This document shows positions 49,891 through 58,556 of a stretch of 64,000 nt of DNA, one piece after another (the first letter of the stretch is position 1; each line of letters opens with the position of its first letter). The stretch is from CAZMSQ01 sp964569025 (lineage in GTDB: Bacteria; Bacteroidota; Bacteroidia; Chitinophagales; Saprospiraceae): contig CAZMSQ010000003.1 of the NCBI GenBank assembly GCA_964569025.1, positions 1 through 64,000 on the forward strand, read 5' to 3'. Position numbers and translations under genes: made by a program. Under the pieces are notes generated by a model. The model saw only the letters and a list, made by a program, of their open reading frames with translations. It was not told where the DNA came from and did not search any database.

Positions 49891-51093
49891 ATGAATCTTC
49901 ACGAATACCAAGGTAAGGAATTGCTGGAGAAATTTGGCGTCGCCATCCAGCGGGGTAAAGTCGTTGAAAGTGTCGAGGAGGCTGTAACGGCCTACCGGGA
50001 GTTACAAGAAGAGACAGGCACCGATTTTGCCGTGGTGAAAGCGCAAATCCACGCAGGAGGCCGTGGCAAAGGTGGCGGAGTAAAGCTGGCGAAGAGTGCC
50101 GGTGATCTTCGCGAGCATGCCGACAACATCCTCGGGATGATGCTAAAGACCCCTCAAACCCCTGGAGGCATGGAAGGCCCGGGCAAATTGGTGCGCAAGG
50201 TCCTCATCGCTGAAGACGTGTACGCTCCTGACTTTGATGCTTGTAAAGAATTTTACATCTCGGTCTTGATGGATCGCGAGCGCCGTTCGAATGTCATTAT
50301 ATACTCAACTGAAGGGGGTATGGACATTGAAAAAGTCGCTGAAGAAACGCCCCATTTGGTTCACAAAGAGCACATCCACCCGGGCATTGGCCTGCTGCCT
50401 TTTCAAGCACGGAAAGTCGCTTTTAACCTCGGTCTTGAAGGGATTGCCTTTAAGAATATGGTCAAATTCATTACCAACCTTTACCGTGCATTTACAGATT
50501 CAGACGCCTCACTGTTTGAAATCAATCCCTGCCTCAAAACGGGCGACGACCGCATAGTCGCTGTTGACTGCAAGGTATCCCTCGACGAAAACGCCCTGTT
50601 CCGTCATCCGCACCTTGCCGGTCTCCGTGACACGCACGAGGAAGATCCCACAGAAGTAGAGGCGACAGAGTACGGACTCAACTTCATCAATCTGGACGGC
50701 AACGTCGGCTGCATGGTCAACGGTGCTGGTTTGGCCATGGCCACCATGGACATCATTAAGCTTTCGGGAGGCGAGCCGGCCAACTTCCTTGATGTTGGGG
50801 GAACTGCTGATGCTGAGAGAGTGGAAAAGGCATTCCGGATCATCCTGAAAGACCCGAAAGTCGAGGCCATCCTCATCAATATTTTCGGAGGCATTGTCCG
50901 CTGCGATCGTGTCGCACAAGGTGTGGTTGATGCTTACCAGAACCTCGGAGATGTCAGGGTGCCGATTATTGTCAGGCTTCAAGGCACGAATGCTGACCTT
51001 GGCAAAAAAATAATTGATGATTCAGGGTTGAAAGTCCACTCCGCCATTCTCTTGCAGGATGCGGCCAATCTTGTAGCCGACGTTTTGAAATAA
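49891..51093 (+). CDS. sucC: Succinate-CoA ligase (ADP-forming) beta subunit
   Basis: 400 aa. TCA-cycle enzyme forming succinate and ATP from succinyl-CoA with the alpha subunit SucD, which is not in this window. ATP-grasp domain at the N-terminus (MNLHEYQGKELLEKFGV; KAQIHAGGRGKGGGVKLA), Mg-binding SLFEINPCLKTGDDRIVAVD and CoA-ligase domain NFLDVGGTADAERVEKAFRI with NIFGGIVRCD. Followed 29 bases later by a lipoprotein gene, and the two may share a terminator. Confidence 0.96.
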   Translation: MNLHEYQGKELLEKFGVAIQRGKVVESVEEAVTAYRELQEETGTDFAVVKAQIHAGGRGKGGGVKLAKSAGDLREHADNILGMMLKTPQTPGGMEGPGKLVRKVLIAEDVYAPDFDACKEFYISVLMDRERRSNVIIYSTEGGMDIEKVAEETPHLVHKEHIHPGIGLLPFQARKVAFNLGLEGIAFKNMVKFITNLYRAFTDSDASLFEINPCLKTGDDRIVAVDCKVSLDENALFRHPHLAGLRDTHEEDPTEVEATEYGLNFINLDGNVGCMVNGAGLAMATMDIIKLSGGEPANFLDVGGTADAERVEKAFRIILKDPKVEAILINIFGGIVRCDRVAQGVVDAYQNLGDVRVPIIVRLQGTNADLGKKIIDDSGLKVHSAILLQDAANLVADVLK

Positions 51094-51122
51094 TTTCATC
51101 ATAGCATTGAATCTGGTACACC

Positions 51123-51575
51123 ATGACTCTTCGAATTTTCTTCCATACTGGTCTGATTTGCCTTTCATTCTCTTTTCTTTTTGGCGCCTGCCAAGGTGGA
51201 GATTCAGCACCCAAAAAAGAAGAGACAGCCGCCAATAAAATCGAGGCTGCTGCCGAGAATGCCGCTTCTGCCATCACGAAAGCCGCCGAGCAGACTGTTC
51301 GCGGCATGGGTGATGTCAAAACCGATTTGGATCGCCTCATCACTGATTTGGAGGCAAAAATCAAAGCGATTACTACAAATATGGCTTCAGCCAATGAGGA
51401 GGCCAGAGCTGACATGCAAACTGAGCTTGACAAAATAAGAGCTGCTCAGAACCGCATTGCCGAGCGTATGTCTTCAGTCTCAGTTGAAAGAAAAGACAAG
51501 GCTACCATGGTCGAGGAGCTGACCGAAATGGTTCGCGAGATTCGGGAGGAGCTCAACATACCCGAGGCTCAGTAA
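51123..51575 (+). CDS. Lipoprotein with coiled-coil region, 150 aa
   Basis: N-terminal lipoprotein signal with lipobox FLFGAC (Cys about residue 24), then residues to the end form almost pure helix rich in Ala, Glu and Lys (KIEAAAENAASAITKAAEQT, DLDRLITDLEAKIKAITTNM) with heptad spacing. The residues after Cys (QGGDSAP) do not include an inner-membrane retention signal recognisable in this phylum. No family recognised; a stalk or periplasmic structural lipoprotein is possible. Ends before a strong hairpin. Confidence 0.7.
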   Translation: MTLRIFFHTGLICLSFSFLFGACQGGDSAPKKEETAANKIEAAAENAASAITKAAEQTVRGMGDVKTDLDRLITDLEAKIKAITTNMASANEEARADMQTELDKIRAAQNRIAERMSSVSVERKDKATMVEELTEMVREIREELNIPEAQ

Positions 51576-51584
51576 ATCTGATCA

Positions 51585-51626
51585 GGGAGAGCTGGAGCTG
51601 TTTCTTAAAACAGCTCCAGCTCTCCC
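51585..51626 (+). terminator. 19-bp perfect hairpin after the lipoprotein gene
   Basis: GGGAGAGCTGGAGCTGTTT and AAACAGCTCCAGCTCTCCC form a perfect 19-bp stem with a four-base loop (CTTA), followed by atttcgttgttg. Likely terminator of sucC-lipoprotein transcription. Confidence 0.75.
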
Positions 51627-51787
51627 ATTTCGTTGTTGTAGGTACCCTTCACTTCCCAATCCACAACATCCCCATTCACACGGACGCCCCAAAACTCATA
51701 AAACGCCCAGGCCCTGTCGCCAAACTCACATGCCTTCCAAAAAAACCGTACTTTTCGAAAAAGACCAACCCTGTGGAAACCTACTCC
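51605..51787 (-). CDS. Coding-like short frame without normal start, unknown or decayed gene
   Basis: On the minus strand an open frame of 60 codons reads like real protein: ...FFWKACEFGDRAWAFYEFWG, then VRVNGDVVDWEVKGTYNNEM, ending GELELF and a stop inside the hairpin at 51605. Hydrophobic and aromatic residues are placed as in a folded domain. It has no ATG before Met54, only a GTG at codon 37, and its upstream end overlaps the xseA start. It may be the 3' remnant of a gene or a small gene with an unusual start. I do not recognise it. Confidence 0.3.
   Translation of the reverse strand, partial: GVGFHRVGLFRKVRFFWKACEFGDRAWAFYEFWGVRVNGDVVDWEVKGTYNNEMGELELF
51749..51756 (+). promoter_or_regulatory. 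Possible -7 box (TACTTTTC) of xseAB
   Basis: TACTTTTC resembles TAnnTTTG and lies 16 bases before the GTG start of xseA, implying a very short leader. No clear TTG at -33. Confidence 0.3.
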
Positions 51788-53026
51788 CTACACGAACTCA
51801 ACACGCATATTCGGCAGGTCATTGACCTGAACTTCGGAGAGTCCGTCTGGATTCAGGCAGAGATTTCTAAAGCAAATTTCTCAAGGGGGCACTGCTACCT
51901 GGAATTGGTCGACAAGGAAGAGGACAGCCATTCACTCAACATCCGAGCCAAAGCGTCAGCAGTCATATGGAAAACAACCATCGCCGGATGGAAGAAACGA
52001 CACGGACTTGATCCGTCTTTCATTGCAGATGGAACTGAAATACGCATCCGGGTCAAAGTCGATTTCCACGAGCTATACGGGTTGAAACTCATGATTGACG
52101 AAATCGATCCGGCATTCACACTTGGGAAACTTGCCATGCAAAGGCAGGAAGTCATCCGCCGGCTCCAGGAGATGCAGCTACTCGACAGAAACAGCCGCCT
52201 TCAATTGCCACCGGTCATCCAACGGATTGCCATCATCAGCTCAAAAACTGCCGCTGGGTTCAAGGATTTCCTCAGCCATCTGACCGACAATGCATGGGGG
52301 TACACCTTTCGTCTTTCCCTTTTCCCGGCAGCCATGCAAGGCCAGAATACCGGACCGGAGGTCAGCGCTCAACTGATGCGCATCGCAGAGCATGCTTCAC
52401 GCTTTGATGCCATTGTCATCATCAGAGGCGGAGGGTCCCCCACAGACCTCATGGCCTTCGACCAGCTCGAGCTCTGCGAGGCTGTCGCTCAGGCGCCAGT
52501 GCCCGTCCTGACAGGTATTGGCCACGACATCGACCAACCCGTCATTGAACTTGTGGCACATTCCCCTCAAAAAACACCCACAGCAGTGGCAGACTTCGTG
52601 CTGATGCATAATGCCACTTTTGAAGGCTCAATCTCTCAAATCGGCGAACAACTTTCACGGATTGGGCGCAAAAGGCTGGAAAATGAACATCTGTCAATCG
52701 AAAGAACCAGCAGACTGCTTGCGGCAGCCGGGCAAGCACGCATTCAAAAGGCCAGCCACGTGCTCGGGGAGTATGCCCGCAGACTCAGGCAATCACTTCA
52801 GTGGCAGACAGCCTCTCTTGAACAACAACTCGCAGCGCTCGAAAAACAACAGGCCCTCCTCGATCCTGATACTGTGCTCAAGCGGGGTTTCTCCATCACC
52901 ACATGGCAACATAAACCACTTGGTCCCGACAATATGCCCCCTCCAGGGGCCATCATCCATACATCCGTACATCATGGCGAGGTGAAAAGCCGGGTCGAAA
53001 ATACCACACAAAATGACACCGAATAA
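51773..53026 (+). CDS. xseA: Exodeoxyribonuclease VII large subunit, GTG start
   Basis: 417 aa. The N-terminal OB-fold (LHELNTHIRQVIDLNFGESV, WIQAEISKANFSRGHCYLEL) is followed by the catalytic domain with RIAIISSKTAAGFKDFLSHL, IIRGGGSPTDLMAFD and GIGHDIDQPVIELVAHSPQKTP. Ends with helices and a C-terminal segment LKRGFSITTW. ExoVII digests single-stranded DNA in both directions during repair. No ATG is available in frame; the GTG at 51773 begins METYSLHELN and fits the family. It overlaps xseB by 14 bases. Confidence 0.95.
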   Translation: METYSLHELNTHIRQVIDLNFGESVWIQAEISKANFSRGHCYLELVDKEEDSHSLNIRAKASAVIWKTTIAGWKKRHGLDPSFIADGTEIRIRVKVDFHELYGLKLMIDEIDPAFTLGKLAMQRQEVIRRLQEMQLLDRNSRLQLPPVIQRIAIISSKTAAGFKDFLSHLTDNAWGYTFRLSLFPAAMQGQNTGPEVSAQLMRIAEHASRFDAIVIIRGGGSPTDLMAFDQLELCEAVAQAPVPVLTGIGHDIDQPVIELVAHSPQKTPTAVADFVLMHNATFEGSISQIGEQLSRIGRKRLENEHLSIERTSRLLAAAGQARIQKASHVLGEYARRLRQSLQWQTASLEQQLAALEKQQALLDPDTVLKRGFSITTWQHKPLGPDNMPPPGAIIHTSVHHGEVKSRVENTTQNDTE

Positions 53027-53213
53027 CTACGACGAAGCACTCCGTGAGCTCCAACAATGGCTGGACAAACTCCAATCCGGAGAAATGAATCTTCAGGAAA
53101 TGAAACAGGCTATGAAACGGTCCGCAGAGCTCATCCGTTATTGCCGCGAAGAACTGCGAAAGACCCAAAGTGAAATGGACGACCTCCTTGAATCTTTGGA
53201 TGGAAACCAATAA
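53013..53213 (+). CDS. xseB: Exodeoxyribonuclease VII small subunit
   Basis: 66-aa helical protein; NNYDEALRELQQWLDKLQSG and IRYCREELRKTQSEMDDLLE match XseB. Several copies bind each large subunit. Overlap with the end of xseA implies coupled translation. Confidence 0.92.
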   Translation: MTPNNYDEALRELQQWLDKLQSGEMNLQEMKQAMKRSAELIRYCREELRKTQSEMDDLLESLDGNQ

Positions 53214-53224
53214 CGATTGAACCC

Positions 53225-53773
53225 TTACTCAGTAAGCCGTATCCTCCCCTCAGGAGAACGTATTTTCCACTTCTTGAATGCCTGGTCGGTTTCAAACCCA
53301 TACCCGTAGATAACCTCATCCGGACGGGTAATGGTCACAAATTGGGTAGAATAAATCAACTCGTCTTTCTGGAGCCAGATTAATTCTTCAGTCTCCATTT
53401 TATCGCCTACGCGACTTTCCCAAATCACATTTCCCTTGAGAATTACCCGGTTTTCTCGCTCATCCCGCTCTCCGTGATCAGCCCTCAACTCGCTGTCGAT
53501 TCTTCCAGCCGGACCAAAGAACCACATCTGCACTCCTTCCGGAAACTCCTCAACCATATGTTGACCGTCCATCATTCTCGTCAGGACAGGGCCCTTCATC
53601 CTAACCCGGACCACTGCGGAATCGCTATAGAGGACTTCCACATCCCGCATAATCTCCCCTTGAAGGGCCTCATCGGAAACAATCCGATTGATCTCGCTCA
53701 CATCATTGCTGCATGACCACCATGGTAAGACCATCAGCATCAATATGCCTGTCATCTGAACATTACTCATCAT
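53225..53773 (-). CDS. lptC: LPS export ABC transporter periplasmic protein LptC
   Basis: 182 aa. N-terminal lipoprotein-like signal (MLMVLPWWSC, Cys about residue 21) then a beta-jellyroll: VEVLYSDSAVVRVRMKGPVL, EFPEGVQMWFFGPAGRIDSE, ADHGERDERENRVILKGNVI, EELIWLQKDELIYSTQFVTI and a terminal GYGFETDQAFKKWKI. LptC receives LPS from LptB2FG and passes it to LptA. A lipidated LptC is common in Bacteroidota. Its ATG overlaps the stop of the large T9SS protein by four bases. Confidence 0.88.
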   Translation of the reverse strand: MMSNVQMTGILMLMVLPWWSCSNDVSEINRIVSDEALQGEIMRDVEVLYSDSAVVRVRMKGPVLTRMMDGQHMVEEFPEGVQMWFFGPAGRIDSELRADHGERDERENRVILKGNVIWESRVGDKMETEELIWLQKDELIYSTQFVTITRPDEVIYGYGFETDQAFKKWKIRSPEGRIRLTE

Positions 53774-56700
53774 CGGACAACAGTGACATCACCCTCAAAT
53801 AAAATGACTTCCCCGTCAATAAAAAGCACTTCTGTGTAAAATGCAAAAACACCCGCATCAACAGGCTTTCCTCGGAAAGTGCCATTCCAGCCGCGGGTTG
53901 GATCATTCAACGGTAAATCGCGGCCTTCATAGACCAGTTCGCCCCACCGACTATAGACCTGTAACAATTCAACACGCTCTGCCGCCGCTCCACCAAAAAC
54001 AGAGAAAAAATCATTCCGACCATCTTCATTGGGAGAAAAGACGTTGGGAATAAATACCGGCCGCACCTTATCTACGCGCACCTCGAGCTGATCCGTCGCC
54101 TCGCAGCCATTCGAATCTCGGACTGTTACCGTATACACCGAATAATCAAGCGGCTGGACCGTGGGTCTTGGGCAGGACGAGCAAGACAGGGTGCCCTCCG
54201 GGCCTTCCCACTGGTAATTGACCGACCAGAAAATCGGGCTTAAAACCGACTGCAGAGTAACCGTTTCTCCCAACTCGATGGTCAGGTCGGGTCCCGCGTC
54301 AATACTCAAGGGAGGTGGCTCGCTTATTACAACCTGCATTGTGGCAAGACAGCCGTTGGCATCTTCCACTACCACGGTATAGCCACCTCCTCCAAGGCCC
54401 TCAATCAAGTTTTCCAGCAGCACCACACCTCCTCCCAGACTGTACACATATGGGGGTGTACCCCCACTTGCAAATATCTGAACCGAGCCATTGGTATCAC
54501 CGTGACAAATGACATCAGTTACGAGAATACTGTCAATAATCAATTGAGGAGGCTCAGATATGGGGGCCTCACCGGAAATGATACAATCGTTTGCATCTGT
54601 GACAGTCACTGAGTAAAGACCAGTATCAAGAGGCCCAATCCCCGTTCCTGACCCACCTGTGCTCCACAACAGTGTATACCCCGGGGTTCCACCGCCGGGC
54701 AGAGCAGACAGGGCACCATCAGCTAAGCCGGAGCAAGTGACATTCAGGGTGTCAAAGTCGAGGGTCAGAGGGGGTGGATCATTGACCTCAAGAAGGAATG
54801 TGCCTTCGCAATTATTGGCATCAGTGACCTCTATCGGGTAGGTCCCTGAGGGAATATTGAGCAATGCATTATTGGGGGTAAAGCCATTCCCGTCATTCAA
54901 ATCATACAAATATGGCGGTAAGCCATTGCCCATTGCCAGAATGATGCTGCCATCTGAAAAACCAAAACAGGACGGTGGAGTTATCACATCTACAAGACTA
55001 TCCAACTCGAGCTCCAGCTCGTTGACTTCCACGAAGGTATCGAGAATACATCCATTTGCATCCTGAATACTCACCGTATACGTTCCAATCGGAATATTTA
55101 CAATCTGAGCGGTTGATGACAAAGAGCCACCATTCAGGCTGTACAACCATGGCGGAGTCCCGCCAGATGCCTGCACACTCAACGCACCATCCTGACCACC
55201 GTCGCAAGTTGGCATCACAATATCAAACAAAGGCACAATCGCATCAGGAGCAGAGACCTCCACCTCAAAAACTTCCGTACAGGTCGCCTCATTGGTAACC
55301 GTCACTGAATAAACCCCGGGCTGCAAACCGGAGACATCTTCGGTCAGCGCCCCTGTCGACCATGAAAACGTATGTGGCTCTGCATTACTCACTGCTTCGA
55401 AATCAATCGCGCCATCCGAATCATACCAGCAATCCAAATCAGGAGCGAATCCAGACCCGCTGATAGCGTTCACAGTTGTGCAACACGAATCGATAAACAC
55501 CTGCCGAATATCCGTCACAACGCACCCCTGACCAGTTTCTACCGTTAAGACCACATTTTTCACACCGGGTTCACTCCAACTGATGGCATGAGGGCCACCG
55601 CCGGTTTTGGTTTGCTGGCTGGAACCCGGACCGAAATACCATGATCTCGACGTAATGATACCCCCTGGGAAAAAAGAACCGTCCGAAAATGATATTTCCT
55701 CTCCATAGCAGACCGAGTCACTGTCTGCCTCAAGATTTGCAAACGGCCCCAGAAACGTACCCGTTCCTCCAAAAGAAATGGTAAATCCACTTCCGGAATT
55801 GCTAAAGTTTGAAATAAACAAGGCATAAGCCCGCCCTTCCTCCATGGTAATCGCTTGTGCAAAGTTGTTGTCACCAACCTGACACCCACAACTCTCAAAC
55901 ACATCTGGATCATCAAGTGACAGACCAGTTGCTCCTGTGCAGGGCTCCCATTCGGGAAGAGGTGCCCCGACCTGCTCTCCGGAAAACATACAGCGGAGTA
56001 CCTCCTTATCGCTGCAATCTGAAACCCCGTTAGGCAGTTCATACAATACAAAATCAATGTCATCAGCTGGATTAGTGGGTGTGATTGAGAATGTCAATGT
56101 CCCCGGCTGATCACAGGTCCACCGATACCAGGAAGAGCTGATTTCTGTGGGGCTGCACCCGAAAGGAAGATCACACGTATTTCCGGTTATCTCATCGCCA
56201 TTGAGACCAACTCCCGTGACATTCTCAACGGTAAATGCCGATTTATCACAAAGCACAACCCCGGTGGGGCAGTCGCCTGAAGGCTCCGGCACGGCATTAA
56301 AGCTATTGATGCAGAGGCGAAAAGACCCGGTCTGACCAGCTCTGGCGCTGACTCTGATGTAATACGTCTGACCGATTTCGAGCGGCCCGCCAAATGTTTC
56401 TACCAAATCGTTATTGAAGGCATCAGAAATACACTCCTCCTCAACCAATGAGCCGCAAGCACCGCTGTAAAGTGCGAGCTGAGGATTTTGCAAAGTCCCC
56501 CCGCCATTCAGCCCTGAATTGCCAATCACACTGATATTGACATTTGTGGCATCTGCTACAAAAGCAAACCAGACATCCACGGGCCCATCAGCCGGGAAGC
56601 ATCCGGGCAGGGGCTCAGGTGATGCAGACGCCCCCGCATTGGTAAATACGCCTGTCCCTGAGCAAAACCCATCGAGATCTGACAGAAAAATCGCATTCTG

Positions 56701-56784
56701 GCAAACATCGTTCGCTGGCTGGCCATGGATGGCAGCCACGCCCAGAGTGAGAACGGCAATAAGTATGGACAGGCCTTTTTTCAT
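53770..56784 (-). CDS. Large T9SS-secreted protein with SprB-like repeats and gliding-motility C-terminal domain
   Basis: 1004 aa. Signal peptide (GLSILIAVLTLGVAAIHGQ); an N-terminal Cys-rich beta region (residues about 23-340) starting PANDVCQNAIFLSDLDGFCS; a PKD-like domain; then about five tandem SprB-type repeats (residues 440-825, each with SGGTPPYVYSL and GGYTVVVEDANGC-like text); another PKD-like domain with CSSCP; and a type B T9SS sorting domain (907-1004: VFIPNVFSPNEDGRNDFFSV ... YSRWGELVYEGRDL). It should be exported by T9SS and attached or released at the surface. Adhesin role is inferred from SprB. Met29 of the longer frame (56784) starts the signal peptide. Confidence 0.9.
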   Translation of the reverse strand: MKKGLSILIAVLTLGVAAIHGQPANDVCQNAIFLSDLDGFCSGTGVFTNAGASASPEPLPGCFPADGPVDVWFAFVADATNVNISVIGNSGLNGGGTLQNPQLALYSGACGSLVEEECISDAFNNDLVETFGGPLEIGQTYYIRVSARAGQTGSFRLCINSFNAVPEPSGDCPTGVVLCDKSAFTVENVTGVGLNGDEITGNTCDLPFGCSPTEISSSWYRWTCDQPGTLTFSITPTNPADDIDFVLYELPNGVSDCSDKEVLRCMFSGEQVGAPLPEWEPCTGATGLSLDDPDVFESCGCQVGDNNFAQAITMEEGRAYALFISNFSNSGSGFTISFGGTGTFLGPFANLEADSDSVCYGEEISFSDGSFFPGGIITSRSWYFGPGSSQQTKTGGGPHAISWSEPGVKNVVLTVETGQGCVVTDIRQVFIDSCCTTVNAISGSGFAPDLDCWYDSDGAIDFEAVSNAEPHTFSWSTGALTEDVSGLQPGVYSVTVTNEATCTEVFEVEVSAPDAIVPLFDIVMPTCDGGQDGALSVQASGGTPPWLYSLNGGSLSSTAQIVNIPIGTYTVSIQDANGCILDTFVEVNELELELDSLVDVITPPSCFGFSDGSIILAMGNGLPPYLYDLNDGNGFTPNNALLNIPSGTYPIEVTDANNCEGTFLLEVNDPPPLTLDFDTLNVTCSGLADGALSALPGGGTPGYTLLWSTGGSGTGIGPLDTGLYSVTVTDANDCIISGEAPISEPPQLIIDSILVTDVICHGDTNGSVQIFASGGTPPYVYSLGGGVVLLENLIEGLGGGGYTVVVEDANGCLATMQVVISEPPPLSIDAGPDLTIELGETVTLQSVLSPIFWSVNYQWEGPEGTLSCSSCPRPTVQPLDYSVYTVTVRDSNGCEATDQLEVRVDKVRPVFIPNVFSPNEDGRNDFFSVFGGAAAERVELLQVYSRWGELVYEGRDLPLNDPTRGWNGTFRGKPVDAGVFAFYTEVLFIDGEVILFEGDVTVVR

Positions 56785-56834
56785 CGTTCGGGTTACTTCG
56801 GTAAGGAGGCAAAAAGCAGGGGGCATCGAGAATA

Positions 56835-56864
56835 TTTGAAACCCCGTTTTTAACCGTACTTTTG
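56835..56864 (+). promoter_or_regulatory. Promoter of pssA-purS-rsmI
   Basis: TTTG (56835-56838), 18 bases, TACTTTTG (56857-56864): full match to the Bacteroidota consensus. It places the transcript start just before ATG 56886, excluding the upstream TTG at 56862. Confidence 0.8.
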
Positions 56865-56885
56865 TCAACGAGAAAAGTAGGCCAG

Positions 56886-57623
56886 ATGTTTTCCCTGCCC
56901 AATCTATTGACCTTGTCCAATCTGCTGAGCGGATGCATCGCCTTGCTGATGCTTGTACGCGGCGATATACAGTCGGTCACAATATGTATCGGACTCTGCC
57001 TGCTTTTCGATTTCCTTGACGGCCTGGTCGCAAGATTGCTCCGGCAGCATTCTGAAATTGGCAAAGAGCTGGATTCTCTCGCAGACATGGTCTCTTTTGG
57101 GCTTCTCCCTGGCATCATGTACTACATCATGCTGCTGCCGGAACCATCATCCGGAGTTCCTGACTTATCTGCCATCCACTTGGCCGCCCTTCCAGCATTT
57201 CTGGTCCCCCTTTTCTCTGCTCTCCGGCTTGCCAAATTCAACACCGACCAAACCCAATCTGAAGTCTTTCTCGGTATGCCAACCCCTGCAAATACGATAC
57301 TGACACTGGGTCTTCTGATTGCCTGGGGTGAGCATACAGCCATTCTCCACCCACTGACCCATTCTTCAGCCTTCCTGTATGCCATTCTCGGTATTTCTTC
57401 CATTCTCCTCATCCTGCCAATCCCCATGCTCAGCCTCAAATCAAAGAACACGAGCTGGAAAGACAACAGCATGAGGTATATTCTTGCCGCAGGCTCACTG
57501 TCAATTTTTATACTTTCAGGGTTGGCCGGACTGGCCCTGATCATCATTTTTTATCTACTTTTGTCTGCGCTCACATTTCAGAATTTCACCCGAAATAGCA
57601 CGCACAAAAAATCCAGCACATGA
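56886..57623 (+). CDS. pssA: CDP-diacylglycerol-serine O-phosphatidyltransferase
   Basis: 245 aa. Integral-membrane enzyme making phosphatidylserine, the precursor of phosphatidylethanolamine. The CDP-alcohol phosphatidyltransferase motif is complete: DGLVARLLRQHSEIGKELDS followed by LADMVSFG (pattern DG-x2-AR-x8-G-x3-D-x3-D). About seven hydrophobic segments. The ATG at 56886 (MFSLPNLLTLSNLLSG) is set by the promoter. The end overlaps the purS start by four bases. Confidence 0.93.
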   Translation: MFSLPNLLTLSNLLSGCIALLMLVRGDIQSVTICIGLCLLFDFLDGLVARLLRQHSEIGKELDSLADMVSFGLLPGIMYYIMLLPEPSSGVPDLSAIHLAALPAFLVPLFSALRLAKFNTDQTQSEVFLGMPTPANTILTLGLLIAWGEHTAILHPLTHSSAFLYAILGISSILLILPIPMLSLKSKNTSWKDNSMRYILAAGSLSIFILSGLAGLALIIIFYLLLSALTFQNFTRNSTHKKSST

Positions 57624-57874
57624 AATTCCAAGCAGAAATTCGGGTCATGCCGCACAAGGAATTGCTCGACCCTCAGGGAAAAGCTGTGGCCAACAGCATG
57701 AAAAATCTGCACATTGAAGGCATCGAAGATGTGAGAATCGGCAAGCACATCGTCATCCGTGTGGATGCTTCTTCTTCAGAAGAGGCACACCAAAAAATCG
57801 ATTCTGCCTGCCAGCAACTTCTCGCAAATCCGATTATGGAAAGCTACGATTTCACAATCTCAGCCTCAGAATAA
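57620..57874 (+). CDS. purS: Phosphoribosylformylglycinamidine synthase subunit PurS
   Basis: 84-aa protein of the FGAM synthase complex (PurS-PurL-PurQ) of purine synthesis. It reads MKFQAEIRVMPHKELLDPQG, AVANSMKNLHIEGIEDVRIG and ANPIMESYDFTISASE, all typical. PurL and PurQ are not in the window. Overlaps the pssA stop (ATGA) and lies 4 bases before rsmI, so the three genes are one transcript despite unrelated pathways. Confidence 0.92.
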   Translation: MKFQAEIRVMPHKELLDPQGKAVANSMKNLHIEGIEDVRIGKHIVIRVDASSSEEAHQKIDSACQQLLANPIMESYDFTISASE

Positions 57875-57878
57875 TCAT

Positions 57879-58556
57879 ATGGCCGGATGTCTCTACATTG
57901 TCCCTACTCCCATCGGCAATCTTGAAGACATGACCCTGAGAGCCATCAGAATTCTTCGAGAATGCGATCTCATACTCGCTGAAGACACCCGTACTTCCAA
58001 AAAACTCCTCGATCACTACGAAATTACCACCCCACTCAAGTCCTATCACATTCACAATGAGCACTCCCTCATTCCCAATTTGATTCAAGACCTGAAAGCG
58101 GGCTCTACCATGTCTGTCGTTTCTGACGCAGGAATGCCATCCATTTCTGATCCCGGGTTTCTGCTTGTACGGGCATGCCGGGAGGAGGGAATATTGGTGA
58201 GCTGTCTCCCGGGACCCTCAGCGTTCCTCACGGCACTCGTGGCGTCGGGACTACCCGCTGACCGCTTTTTCTTTCAGGGATTTCTGCCTCATAAAAAAGG
58301 CAGACAGACCAGACTCTCTGAATTAGCCGAACTTCCCTACACCTTCGTATTGTATGAAAGTCCGCACAGACTGGTCAAATGCCTGGAACAGTTAATTGAA
58401 CACTGCGGCGTGGACCGCCCAGCGGCTATTGGCCGGGAGCTAACCAAAGTGCACGAGGAAGTCATTTCAGGTACCCTTGGCGAATTGTCAAGAACGTTTC
58501 AAGAGAGAAAGGTACGGGGAGAATTTGTAGTCATCGTTGGAGGCAAGGCTTATTGA
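57879..58556 (+). CDS. rsmI: 16S rRNA (cytidine1402-2'-O)-methyltransferase
   Basis: 225 aa. Tetrapyrrole-methylase-fold SAM enzyme: GCLYIVPTPIGNLEDMTLRA, CDLILAEDTRTSKKLLDHY, VVSDAGMPSISDPGFLLV, SCLPGPSAFLTALVASGLP and RELTKVHEEVISGTL. Modifies C1402 in the decoding centre. The Met at 57879 is used; the open frame to 57759 overlaps purS in another frame. Ends in a 7-base tail-to-tail overlap with the next gene. Confidence 0.94.
   Translation: MAGCLYIVPTPIGNLEDMTLRAIRILRECDLILAEDTRTSKKLLDHYEITTPLKSYHIHNEHSLIPNLIQDLKAGSTMSVVSDAGMPSISDPGFLLVRACREEGILVSCLPGPSAFLTALVASGLPADRFFFQGFLPHKKGRQTRLSELAELPYTFVLYESPHRLVKCLEQLIEHCGVDRPAAIGRELTKVHEEVISGTLGELSRTFQERKVRGEFVVIVGGKAY

Noticed and set aside
55056..55298. 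His/Gln-rich plus-strand frames within the SprB-repeat gene
   Set aside because: Shadows of the repeat-rich coding strand, with no family features and no promoter.
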